This document shows, piece by piece, positions 55,697-64,000 of a stretch of 64,000 nucleotides of DNA. A program made the translations under genes and the position numbers. The stretch's first letter is position 1. The number at the start of each line of letters is the position of its first letter. The notes under the pieces are model-generated. The model was not told the origin of the DNA, ran no database searches, and saw nothing but the letters and a program-made list of their open reading frames with translations. The DNA comes from Rhabdophis nuchalis (taxonomy: Eukaryota > Chordata > Lepidosauria > Squamata > Natricidae). The stretch spans positions 198,249,962 through 198,313,961 of the forward strand of contig CM077644.1 in assembly GCA_039707465.1 (NCBI GenBank). Direction: 5' to 3'.

Positions 55697-56575
55697 GAGA
55701 CTTCCTTCCGGTTTCCCGGAGGCAACGGTCGAGTCTTGGGACTCGTCCGCCGTTTTGTTCCTTCTACGGCCCCTAACGGGCAGGGAGTTCCTTCTAAAGG
55801 ACTCCCGCTGTATGGTCGGCTTGCTGGGAATCTCCCCATCCCGACGGCGGTCAGGGGGGGTCCTTGTCTTCAACCCAGACGTGGGAGAACATGCTGCGGG
55901 GGGCTTGGTTCCCTTTGCCGATGGAGGATCGGAACATTTAATTGCTCTCGAGAGGGCTGAATCGCTGGAGTTGGAGGCAACACCGAGACTCCTGGCTATA
56001 GAGTGGATTGTGAGTGAATTTATTTTATTGCTTGCAACTTTTGCCTTGAAAGAAGATGGAGGGGGGAGTTTGTAAAAAAAAACCTTGGATTGGAAAAAAA
56101 GCGGCGTTTTAAAGATGCTCCTCAGACTTGAGGAAGCGGAGAAATCACCATCCGAATTTCTTTAAATGATAGTGAAAGTCTTTCCGGAATGATCGTCGGA
56201 TACTTACTATTGAAGTCTGGCAACAAAGAAACAATTTTTACTTGCTAATTCCCGGTGGCTTCCAGATGGGCGGGGGAAGATGGCGTTCCTTTGTTCTCAG
56301 GAGACATACTTTTCATGGAAAACTGCTGACATTCCCTTGTGCTCGGGACTGCCTTTCTCTTTTTATTAATGATTGCATGTAAATGATTAATTGGACCTTT
56401 CCCTGAAGTGCCTTCTTCTTTTTCTTTTTATTTGATTGCTTGAAGAAATTGGTTTCTCTCTGAACTCAAATTAGACAAAATTGTGACTTTGTTTATTGGA
56501 ATTTGCTCATGCCCTGTGTCACTGACTCCTCTTCAGCAGACGCCATTTTACTGACAAAGACTTAAATCTTTCATC
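55697..56575 (+). promoter_or_regulatory. L1 5' leader, likely internal promoter
   Basis: Starts GAGACTTCCTTCCGGTTTCC and is GC-rich with several CpGs for about 300 bp, unlike the AT-rich surroundings; then AT-richer up to the ORF1 start. L1 5' UTRs carry internal promoters; position and composition fit, but no factor site was verified. Confidence 0.55.
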
Positions 56576-57450
56576 ATGGCTTCAAAGAAGCAGACGCATC
56601 AACTTAAAATCACCTCGATGTTACCTGAAAAATCAGATACGGATGCTAAATTAGCAGCAATGGATGAAACACTTCAGAACATTATGAAAGAAATCAAAGA
56701 AATGAGAAAGGACCATGTCAGTTCTAAATTAGAACTTTTGGAGGTACAGAAGAAATTAATGGAAAATACGCAAAAGACTGATGAGCTGGAAGTGGGGTTG
56801 GTTGGGACAAGGGGAGAGCTTAAAAGTATTAATAATGAAATAGGGGATTTAACTGGTCATATGTCTAGGATGGATTTTGAAAGGATGTCATATTTTTTAA
56901 GATTTCAGAACGTTCTTGAGACAAGCGGTGAAGATTTAACTGATTTAATGTGCACAATTTTAGCAGATTATGTACAAAAGCCTAAAAAAGATATTAGAGG
57001 GGACATAGATCTGATATATAGAATAAATTCAGCATATGCCAGGATAAATGAAGTACCCAGAGAGATCCATATTAAATTTGTAAGGAGGTCAACAAGATCC
57101 TGAGAGCGCAGAGAGACAGTCCTTTAATTTACCAGCAGAATGAGATTGCCATCTTGAAGCAGGTCCCGAAAAAGATTAGAGAGATAAGAAGGAAGTATTC
57201 CTTCTTGTCCAAAAGATTATTTAAAAAGGGGATTTGGTTCAAGTGGGTGATGCCAGAGGGGATGTTGGTGTTCTGGGAGGGATGGAGGGTGAGAATTAAA
57301 ACAATTGCAGAGGCGGAAGCCTTTCTTAAAAAACATTCCTCAATCCTGGATGATGAAAATGGGAGAGCGGAGGGTGCCGCGGCCTCGCCCACTGGAGGTC
57401 AGGGAGAGGAAGACACAATTGCCAAAAGACTTAGATCTCAAAAGACTTAG
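56576..57450 (+). pseudogene. L1 ORF1 (RNA-binding chaperone), one frameshift
   Basis: The ATG at 56576 follows an in-frame leader (TCATCATGGCTTC). Residues about 20-105 are a coiled coil (MDETLQNIMKEIKEMRKDHV, LELLEVQKKLMENTQKTDEL). Next comes the RRM-like domain SYFLRFQNVLETSGEDL.., and PREIHIKFVRRSTR at the end of the first frame (stop 57103). The C-terminal domain continues in another frame from about 57098: ILRAQRDSPLIYQQNEIA, VPKKIREIRRKYSFLSKRLF, WFKWVMPEGMLVFWEGWRVR, LKKHSSILDD. A deletion of about seven bases at RSTR(DE)IL explains the shift. Total about 290 residues, normal for ORF1p. In L1 biology it trimerises and binds the RNA. Confidence 0.9.
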
Positions 57451-57720
57451 ATCTCAAAAGTGACTTTATTTTTGTATTGTACAACTTTTATTTGGATGTT
57501 TATACATGATTGTTAGCATAGATTTTACAATGATATATTTGCATTTCTTTCCACTTTGTAGTACAATTGAAAATTATGTATTATCTATATTTTGCTATGA
57601 AGCCTCGGAAGGGGTCAACGACTTCGACGTGAAAGTTCTCACAATATCTTTTTCATACCATACCCTTACCCTATTTGTAAAAAAATTGTAAAATCCAATA
57701 AAACTTTTTCAAAACAAAAA
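57451..57720 (+). other. 3' region of half-L1
   Basis: A 16-bp tandem duplication AAAGACTTAGATCTCA overlaps the ORF1 stop (57425-57460). Beyond it about 260 bp of non-coding sequence leads to AATCCAATAAAACTTTTTC and the A tail. Different from the 3' UTR of the L1 at 38.9 kb, so at least two L1 subfamilies are present. Confidence 0.7.
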
Positions 57721-57950
57721 AAGAAACAATGGGTGGAAACTAATCAAGGAGAGAAGCAACTTAGAACTGAGGAGAAATTTCCAGACAGTTAGAACAATTA
57801 GTGAGTGGAACAGCTTGTGAATGCCCCAACACTGGATGTTTTAAGAGGATGTTGGATAGCAATTTGCCTGAAAAGGTATAAGGTTCCTGCCTAGGCAGGG
57901 GGTTGGACTAGAAGACCTTCAAGGTCCCTTCCAACTATGCTATTGTATAT
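57721..57950 (+). mobile_element. CR1 3' end, right half of split copy
   Basis: Resumes AAGAAACAATGGGTGGAAAC and reads WKLIKERSNLELRRNFQTVR with a decayed end, then LDSNLPEKV-like codons and the 3' UTR GGGGGTTGGACTAGAAGACC to TGCTATTGTATA. Confidence 0.9.
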
Positions 57951-57954
57951 AAAA

Positions 57955-58762
57955 TCACTTCTGCACAATAAAACAGGAAAATATGAATAATGTCAGGTAG
58001 TAGGAGAAAGTGCAGAGTTTATGACAGCAAACTGTAATTATCTGAGTTTCGGTCTACTGAATATGATCATCCAAGGAAATCCAAAACAACCTTTGAAGTA
58101 CCAACTTATATGCAAATTTGTTCTTAGAAACCATCATGTTCTAATTAGTTAGAGACTCTGATGACGTATTAGCAAGGAAGTTGCTGGCCTAAATTGTTCT
58201 TTATATACACCTGACTATTAAAATGCAAAACTTGATCAAATCTGAAAGCATAACATTTCTGAGTAAAGAGAGGCAATTTTCCTAACAAGACCCACATTGT
58301 TCCATAATTTTCCCCAGTGAAATGTTAGAAATCTCAGATCTAAACTGGGCTATTTTTTTTGTCCTGGGCCAATTTAGGCCACATCACAATGCTTGACCTA
58401 GTTTGAAGTGACTGACAGCTTTAACTGACTCTATAACAAGAAGACAGTTACATAAAATTTCAATTTGGAAATATGGATCTAAAGCGATACAATCCAATCT
58501 CCAAATAAAATCAACTTTCTGAATTTAAATTAAAAACCAAATCAAATATTTGAATGGTATTATATACTTTTGAATGGGTTCAATTTATTTAGACATTAAT
58601 AAATTGGGCATGAACAGTGGGCATGAACAGAAATTCAAACTGAAATAATCCAATCAAATTAACAGTTCAAACAATATTTTAACAATATTTTCACATATGT
58701 AAATACAAAAAGATTGCATGTTTTGACATCTTGGATGGTTCTGAACAGGCTTAAAGAAAAAC
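57955..58762. other. No supported feature
   Basis: AT-rich, unique-looking. Confidence 0.5.
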
Positions 58763-58764
58763 TA

Positions 58765-59100
58765 GGATTCCTAAAAGGACTAGGGGAGACTTCATAGCAG
58801 TGTTCCTTTATTTGAGGGTCTCCTAAAAAGATGAGGGGATAAATTATTTTCCAAAGCACCACAAGGCAAGACAAGAAACTAACCAAGGAGAGAAACAACC
58901 TGGAACTAAGGAGAAAATTCTTAATAGTTAGAGCAATCAATCAATGGAATAGTTGGCCTTCATAAATTGTGGTTGCTCAATCACTGGATATTTTCAAACA
59001 GAGGCGGACAACCATTTGTCTGAAATTGTATAGAATCTTCTGCTTGAGCAGGACTAGAAGACCTTCAAGGTGCCTTCCAACTCTATGATTTTATGTTCCA
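58765..59100 (+). mobile_element. CR1 3' end, old copy
   Basis: Decayed KRRTRGDFIAVFLYLRVS-like codons at 58770-58825, NLELRRKFLIVRAINQWNS-like codons near 58900-58960, and 3' UTR with GGACTAGAAGACCTTCAAGG. Several stops and gaps. Confidence 0.82.
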
Positions 59101-59104
59101 TGTT

Positions 59105-60540
59105 CTAACTTCCATTTCTATTTGCTGGTTGATAAAAGAAATCTATTCATACTGTACATCTATTTAACCTTGTCTCAATTAAATATTTAATATTTCAAAA
59201 TACCCCAAGCAAAATAACAGTAATTAACGGTAAAAATCATATCCTTTTTTATACAAAGTAGGAAATCATCCATGTAAAAGATGGGTTGCGATACATCCTC
59301 AAACTTTTGGAGTCAATTTTGCATTACAGTTGCTTTAGTTTCCCCACAACACACATATTTTTAGACCATATAATGATTCTGAGAAAAAAGCACTTGCTTG
59401 AATGGTATGTCAAGAATAAAACTGAGGTCATCTTATCTAAGATGCTATTTCCACAATGGAAAATGGGTGGCCTCACTCAGCAAACAGTGGCATGTTGTGA
59501 CTCTATTCTCTTTCCATTTAACTGACATTTAGTAATGGGCTGCTTCTAAAGATTAAGCAACACTTAGCCATGCTATGGAGAAACTATCCTTCATATCTTT
59601 AGTATTAAAATCAATCTGGCCCTGGGTGATGTCATAGAAGAAAGTGTTTTATACATCAGCTCACTTTACCAGATTGTTTCTTTCATGGAAGAGAATAGAA
59701 GGGTGCAGCTGATGTTCTGGCTCTTGACATCAGGTAAACAAGTAAACTGTACGATTTCTTTTTCTTTGCTAGGCAACCAGGAATAGCAAAGGAGTGGAAG
59801 GACTGGAAACAAAGAAATGCTGGTCTAGTGCTGAATTTGTTATGGAGAGGATTGCTATGAGCTGCAATAAGTCAGAAGTACATTTAGAACTGTTTTCTAA
59901 ATGTTGATTTCAATCTATTTGAATAACAGGGAAAGAAAATGAGAAAAGTTAAGGCTCTATTCTTGCAACAACAACAAAAATCAAAATCCGAAACCAGATC
60001 CTATTCTGTTTAATAAAAAAGCTAGTCCTGAAATTATTTTCAACTTAATTCTGAATACTTTCAATTACCAAGTTTTATTGGTGAGGTCACATAAAAATAC
60101 AGAATAAGCAAGCTGTACATACTAATGCCCCGTTTGGGAACTCATTGTAACATGTTCATAATTGCTTAATAAAATCTGATATCCAAATATGGAGCTAGAT
60201 ACTTTACAATAGAGCTTACTGATTTTCTTTGTCTGTTACAGGAAAAAAAATGATAATATCTAGCCTCTCTTCAATACTCTCCTAAAGGACAATTCCCTTG
60301 CTCCTTAATTTAAGGAGAAAGGAGTATAAAATGTTTTTTTTAATAAAAAAAAATCTGATAAAAATGGAGCAAAACAGCGAATGGCCTTGCCACCAGCTGA
60401 CTGGGTGCAGGAGCTAAAGGGCTAAAGAAAGAAGATGGGGATTTGCCCTCCTTTTTTCTTGTGCCACAAAACCTACAGGTTTATGGGAAGTGTATTTGGA
60501 GGTCATGGTGGCACTGAAGCAGCCACAGCTCTCTTGGGAT
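59105..60540. other. No supported feature
   Basis: AT-rich; the frame at 59286-59525 has no domain. Confidence 0.5.
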
Positions 60541-60713
60541 TAATAGAAGTGGGGGAATCTACTTACCTTCACTACCGATTTGCAAATGTGAGCACACATG
60601 CCACCTCCATGCACGTGCAAGACCTTCCGTGCATGCACAGAGCATCAAAACTGGACGTGATGACATCCAGTGGTGTGGGTGGAGAATTCTGCTTCCTAGC
60701 TAATATATAGCAT

Positions 60714-60729
60714 ATATATATATACATAT

Positions 60730-60762
<33 letters not shown>

Positions 60763-60768
60763 TATATG
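60714..60768 (+). repeat. (TA)n / (TACA)n microsatellite
   Basis: TA and CATA units; adjoins the A/T-rich tail of the SINE-like unit. Confidence 0.9.
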
Positions 60769-60774
60769 TTAAGT

Positions 60775-60946
60775 TTTTTATTTTTTTATTTTTTTAAGGG
60801 CTGATTAATAAATAAGAGACCAGGATGGATCCATTTCGGGCTTATTAGCCCTCTTCAGCTGGCCATACTACCTCCACTGGGATTTGAACCGGCACTCTCC
60901 AGCATATCAAGCAAGGCTCTCTATGCTTTGAGCTATCCAGCTTCCC
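60775..60946 (-). mobile_element. tRNA-headed SINE-like unit with hammerhead
   Basis: Minus strand: starts GGAAGCTGGATAGCTCAAAG (tRNA-like, A box at 60926-60939, about +7), B box GGTTCAAATCC at 60880-60890 (about +56), normal tRNA spacing. The following 60 nt contain a hammerhead ribozyme (see next entry), then TTATTTATTAATCAGCCC and a TAAAAAA-repeat tail ending about 60775. Architecture is pol III head, ribozyme, A-rich tail. Schistosome Sm-alpha is a known SINE-like precedent for a pol III promoter plus hammerhead. Confidence 0.7.
60818..60864 (-). ncRNA. Hammerhead ribozyme, type I layout
   Basis: Minus strand from 60864: stem I 5' GGCCAG, core CTGAAGA (C3-U4-G5-A6-N7-G8-A9), stem II GGGC-TAATAA-GCCC, core GAAA (G12-A13-A14-A15.1), stem III ATGG-AT-CCAT, C17, then stem I 3' CTGGTC. 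All invariant nucleotides are present; position 7 is free in hammerheads. Stem I has six pairs (one G-U), stem II four G-C/C-G pairs. Predicted cleavage lies after C17 at 60824. Stem III is a self-complementary ATGGATCCAT, as in hammerheads that act best as dimers. Activity is not shown. Confidence 0.85.
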
Positions 60947-61138
60947 CTGATTACATCAGCCTTTACAGGACTATTGAATGAGAGAATATATTTACAACTC
61001 CTGTTCGGCCCCTTTTTTAAGGGAGGAGACAACTGTCATCCTTCTCTGCCTTTCAGCTCAACCTAGAGACCATCTGGGCAGAGAGCTCATGAGATTACTG
61101 TTGAATTTTAGATATGTGTTAAGGTTTTTTTTTGTTTT

Positions 61139-61267
<129 letters not shown>

Positions 61268-61354
61268 AATAGCGCATTACAACTGATCATTGGAAATATT
61301 GGTTCACCCGAACTGGTCCAAAACGGTAGCATTTCACCCCTGGACTAATGGGTT

Positions 61355-62580
61355 CAGCATTATGTGGGTTAGGCCATTTGAGTACCTTGGCTTAATAATC
61401 CTTGACCTATTTCACCCAACTGAAGGTTCCAAAAACACAGGAGAGTTTTATTTGTATATAGCAGGTGAATCTGCCTTGCCTTTGGCTTTTTGCCTTTCCT
61501 TTGCCTCCCCCCCCCTCATTCCTTTCCCCTCTTTTTCCATTCCATTCGTTCTTGAAAACAAGTTTAAAAGTGGATTAAACATTAGTTTGGAAGACACACA
61601 TTAGATCAGTTCATGCTAGAGTTATTGAGTATTGAATTCCTTAGATATCTTGACTTCTATTCCTGTTCTTAATAAATACTGCCTAATTTCATGCTGCAGT
61701 GCCAGGTTATATTTAGATAAAGTTTACACTCACTGAAATGCTTGCATCATCATAATGGAATAATCATTTCGTTAAAAGACGTCTTAACAATCACCAAAGG
61801 GTTACATATTTATTGTAGATAGAAGATACTGCAAAACAATGACAATTTAGTTGTTTTAAGTGGCTAATTAGCCTACAAAGAAAAACGGTTGAGACTGTTA
61901 TGGAAATCCCAATGTTTTATCATCCCTCTAATTTATTTTGCACTATAAATTATTGTAAAACATAGCAATAGGTCTTATATAAGATGTACTCTAGTTATTG
62001 CTTTCCTATTAGTCTTTTTTATAGTTCCCATAATACCAGCAAGAATTTCTTAAGTAACAAAACTTTGTTGTGCAATAGTTTGGATGAGGATTAAAAGTAA
62101 ATTTAGTGAAGAGAATGAATTTTAGTAAAGCTCCATTTATAGGCCAATATCCCATTCATGACCAGAGCATTCAGACATCAGAGGCAGGAGTGAATATTTC
62201 TATCTCTCCTTTCCATTTCTGATTTTTTAAAATGTTTTTCTTCTTTTCAAATAGATTTAATTGGTCCACATTCTGTGCTGCTTTGGAAAAGTGTTGGAAG
62301 AGACTATTTCATTCAATGAAAACTATCGGTCCTTAGGGTGTTTCCCTACATTAGAAAGTGGAAGGCCTCTAACATTAAATTCCCTCCCTCCAAGGTCAGA
62401 GGCTAGTATGTAACCTTTGGGTAGGATGGTTCAAATCTTAATGTTCTTGGATGCTATTCCCAACATTAAAGGATTATGCACAATAAACACAATTTAAGCA
62501 CCTTTAACAAAATTTAATTCAACATGTTTAATCTGACCAATAATAATAATAATAATATCTCCTTTGAACTGATCTTGGGC
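61355..62580. other. No supported feature
   Basis: AT-rich DNA with a short pyrimidine tract near 61500-61550. A short (AAT)n run lies at about 62540-62557. Confidence 0.5.
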
Positions 62581-62584
62581 CATG

Positions 62585-62740
62585 TGGATCAGGTAGGTTT
62601 GTTGGCAATAGTATGAAAGTGGTTTGTCATTGTTTTCTTCCAAGAAGCTTTTCCTGTCTAGCCAACAGGGAATTTCCTGATGGTCTCTTATCTGTAAACT
62701 AACTAGGTCTTATTCTGTTTCACTTTATTGAAGGACAGCC
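62585..62740 (-). mobile_element. 5S-rRNA-derived SINE relic, minus strand
   Basis: Plus-strand GATGGTCTCTTATCTGTAAA, CTAACTAGGTCTTATTCTG is the complement of the 5S-like GGATGGGAGACC and AAGCAGGGTC..CTGGTTAGTACTT order; upstream AGTGGTTTGTCATTGTTTTC and AACAGGGAATTTCCTGATGG belong to the SINE body. Third 5S-headed relic of the window. Confidence 0.55.
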
Positions 62741-63204
62741 AAAATCAGCCGGATATTGCCACCCTAGTTGAGACTGTGCTGCTTTAAATCCAAATGTTCT
62801 GGTTTAACTGATTGCAGATAAAGTTGTAAAAGTATGACATTTGTTCCTTATTGACCGTCACTCAGAGAAACACTGGCCACACCTCTCTAAAGATGGTAGA
62901 TAAACAAAGATTACAATAATTGATTGCTGCATATTCATTGCTTCAGTTAAGCACGAAATAATTATTTGCAGTTTCAGAATTGCAAACGTAACCTTTCCTT
63001 CAAAGGAGAAAAAAACTAGTAAAATGCAAATGTAACTCCAACAAGTTCTGAAATAGCTTCAGAAAGACTTTATTTTTATATATAGAATAGAATAACATAG
63101 TTGGAAGGGACCTTGGAGGTCTTCTAGTACCAATGGCTATTCAATATCTTCTTAAAGACTTCCAGTGTTGGAGCATTTACAATTTCTGGAGGCAAGTTGT
63201 TCCA

Positions 63205-63903
63205 CTAATTAATTGTTCTGACTGTCAGGAAATTTCTCCTTAGTTCTAAATTGCTTCTCTCCTTAATTAGTTTCCACCCATTGCTTCTTGTTCTGTCCTC
63301 AGGTGCTTTGGAGAATAGTTTGACTCCCTCTTCTTTGTGGCAACCCCTGAGATATTGAAACACTGCTATTATGTCACCCCTAATCCTTCGTTTCATAAGC
63401 CTAGACATATCCATTTCCAGCAACCATTCTTCATATGTTTTATCCTTGAATCCCCTAATCGTCTTTGTTGCTCTTCTCTGCACTCTTTCTAGAGTCTCGA
63501 TATCTTTTTTACATTGTGGTGACCAAAATTGGATGCAGTATTCCAAGTGTGGCCTTACCAAGGCATTATAATGTAGTATTATAGTGCACCGCCCTGAGTC
63601 CCTTTTGGTGAAAAGGGCGGTATATAAATTGAAAATAAAGTAAAAGTAAAGTATTAACACTTCATGTGATCTTAATTCTAGCCCTCTGTTTATGCAGCCT
63701 AGAACTGTGTTGGCTTTTTTGGCAGCTGCAGCACACGGCTGGCTCATATTTAAGTGATTGTACACTAGGACTCCAAAATCCCTCTCACAGTTACTACTAT
63801 TGAGCAAGGTATCATATATAATGTACCTGTGCATTTTGTAGTACCTGTACCTGTTACCTAAATGTAGTACCTTACTTTTTTCACCATTGAATTTCATACA
63901 GAC
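63205..63903 (-). pseudogene. CR1 RT C-terminal frame with in-frame insertion
   Basis: KFNGEKSKVLHLGNRYRYYK, LLNSSNCERDFGVLVYNHLN, AAAKKANTVLGCINRGLELR, then about 25 residues translated from an inserted L2 tail (FIFNLYTALFTKRDSGRCTI), then YNALVRPHLEYCIQFWSP, ERVQRRATKTIRGFKDKTYE and LRRNFLTVRTIN. The 75-bp addition (insert plus duplication) keeps the frame by chance. Confidence 0.9.
63581..63649 (+). mobile_element. L2-type 3' tail nested in CR1
   Basis: CACCGCCCTGAGTCCC and GGGCGGTATATAAATTG, with a tail of AAAGTA units, is the L2-type 3' hairpin motif. Flanked by AGTATT at 63575-63580 and 63650-63655. Extreme 5' truncation: only about 70 bp inserted. Confidence 0.85.
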
Positions 63904-63906
63904 AGA

Positions 63907-63925
63907 CGCACACACACACACACAC
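63907..63925 (+). repeat. (CA)n microsatellite
   Basis: About nine CA units at the 5' edge of the CR1 fragment. Confidence 0.9.
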
Positions 63926-64000
63926 CCCAAGATGTTGATTTATCAATTCAGTTGTTTCTAGGGCACGAGAAATATCTTGCTAAAAGAGTAACAAGGTGGA

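Larger units (their letters stand above)
55697..57720 (+). mobile_element. L1 derivative with ORF1 but no ORF2 ('half-L1')
   Basis: Inserted into CR1 with a 17-bp target duplication AAGAAACAATGGGTGGA at 55680-55696 and 57721-57737. It begins with a GC-rich, CpG-containing leader (55697-56575), has an L1 ORF1 (56576-57450, one frameshift), then only about 270 bp of 3' sequence ending AATCCAATAAAACTTTTTC and an A-rich tail. There is no endonuclease or RT coding. Long target duplication and A tail show L1 machinery was used. The organisation parallels mammalian HAL1 elements. Confidence 0.9.
63082..63903 (-). mobile_element. CR1, minus strand, split by L2 tail
   Basis: 3' UTR (TTGGAAGGGACCTTGGAGGT on the plus strand) and the ORF2 C-terminal part up to KFNGEKSKVLHLG, where a CA microsatellite borders the 5' edge. 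Interrupted at 63581-63649 by an L2-type tail. Confidence 0.9.

Noticed and set aside
60880..60946. Functional tRNA gene on the minus strand
   Set aside because: A and B boxes are present, but the acceptor end does not close into a cloverleaf with the downstream sequence and a repeat tail follows; treated as a tRNA-derived promoter.

Overview
The window looks like non-coding DNA from a squamate reptile (lizard or snake), either a gene desert or a very long intron. I found no host protein-coding exon, no intact tRNA or rRNA gene and nothing bacterial. The squamate assignment is an inference from the repeat mix: CR1, L2-type, L1, Bov-B/RTE and R4/Dong-type LINEs, tRNA- and 5S-rRNA-derived SINEs, many hAT-type non-autonomous DNA transposons, and AT-rich unique DNA full of microsatellites. 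Nearly all long reading frames belong to retrotransposons or are translated simple repeats.

Layout. 0-10 kb: an old tRNA SINE, CR1 and L2 ends, 5S-derived SINE relics, a hAT-type element inside a CR1 (5.27-5.80 kb), a young 5'-truncated L2 with an intact frame and a 14-bp target duplication (6.3-7.7 kb), and another hAT-type element (8.7-9.0 kb). 10-20 kb: R4-like relics, a hAT MITE (10.8 kb), a CTAC-repeat-bearing dispersed element (14.2-14.95 kb) and a CR1 with an open frame of about 780 codons (17.2-19.6 kb). 20-33 kb: a minus-strand L2, two related hAT-type elements with perfect 8-bp target duplications and internal GAAA tracts (21.7 and 31 kb), a Bov-B split by a small hAT (25.5-25.9 kb), and an L2 nested in a CR1 (28 kb). 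33-46 kb: an L1 with a twin-priming-type 5' inversion (37.5-39.05 kb), the longest L2 (40.8-43.4 kb, with endonuclease and RT), and an R4/Dong-clade element with a restriction-like endonuclease domain (44.9-46.0 kb). 46-64 kb: a hAT element (47.8-48.6 kb), the second CTAC element (52.2-53.2 kb), a CR1 interrupted by an L1 derivative that carries ORF1 but no ORF2 (55.7-57.7 kb), a probable hAT-type element containing a SINE-like unit with a canonical hammerhead ribozyme fold (60.8 kb), and a CR1 carrying an L2-tail insertion (63.1-63.9 kb).

The most interesting items are: (1) a hammerhead ribozyme motif on the minus strand at 60818-60864, directly downstream of a tRNA-like pol III promoter; (2) the ORF1-only 'half-L1' at 55.7-57.7 kb with its 17-bp target duplication; (3) several nested insertions whose order can be read directly from target-site duplications; (4) the R4/Dong-type elements. 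All calls come from reading the sequence by eye and translating it; no database search was possible.
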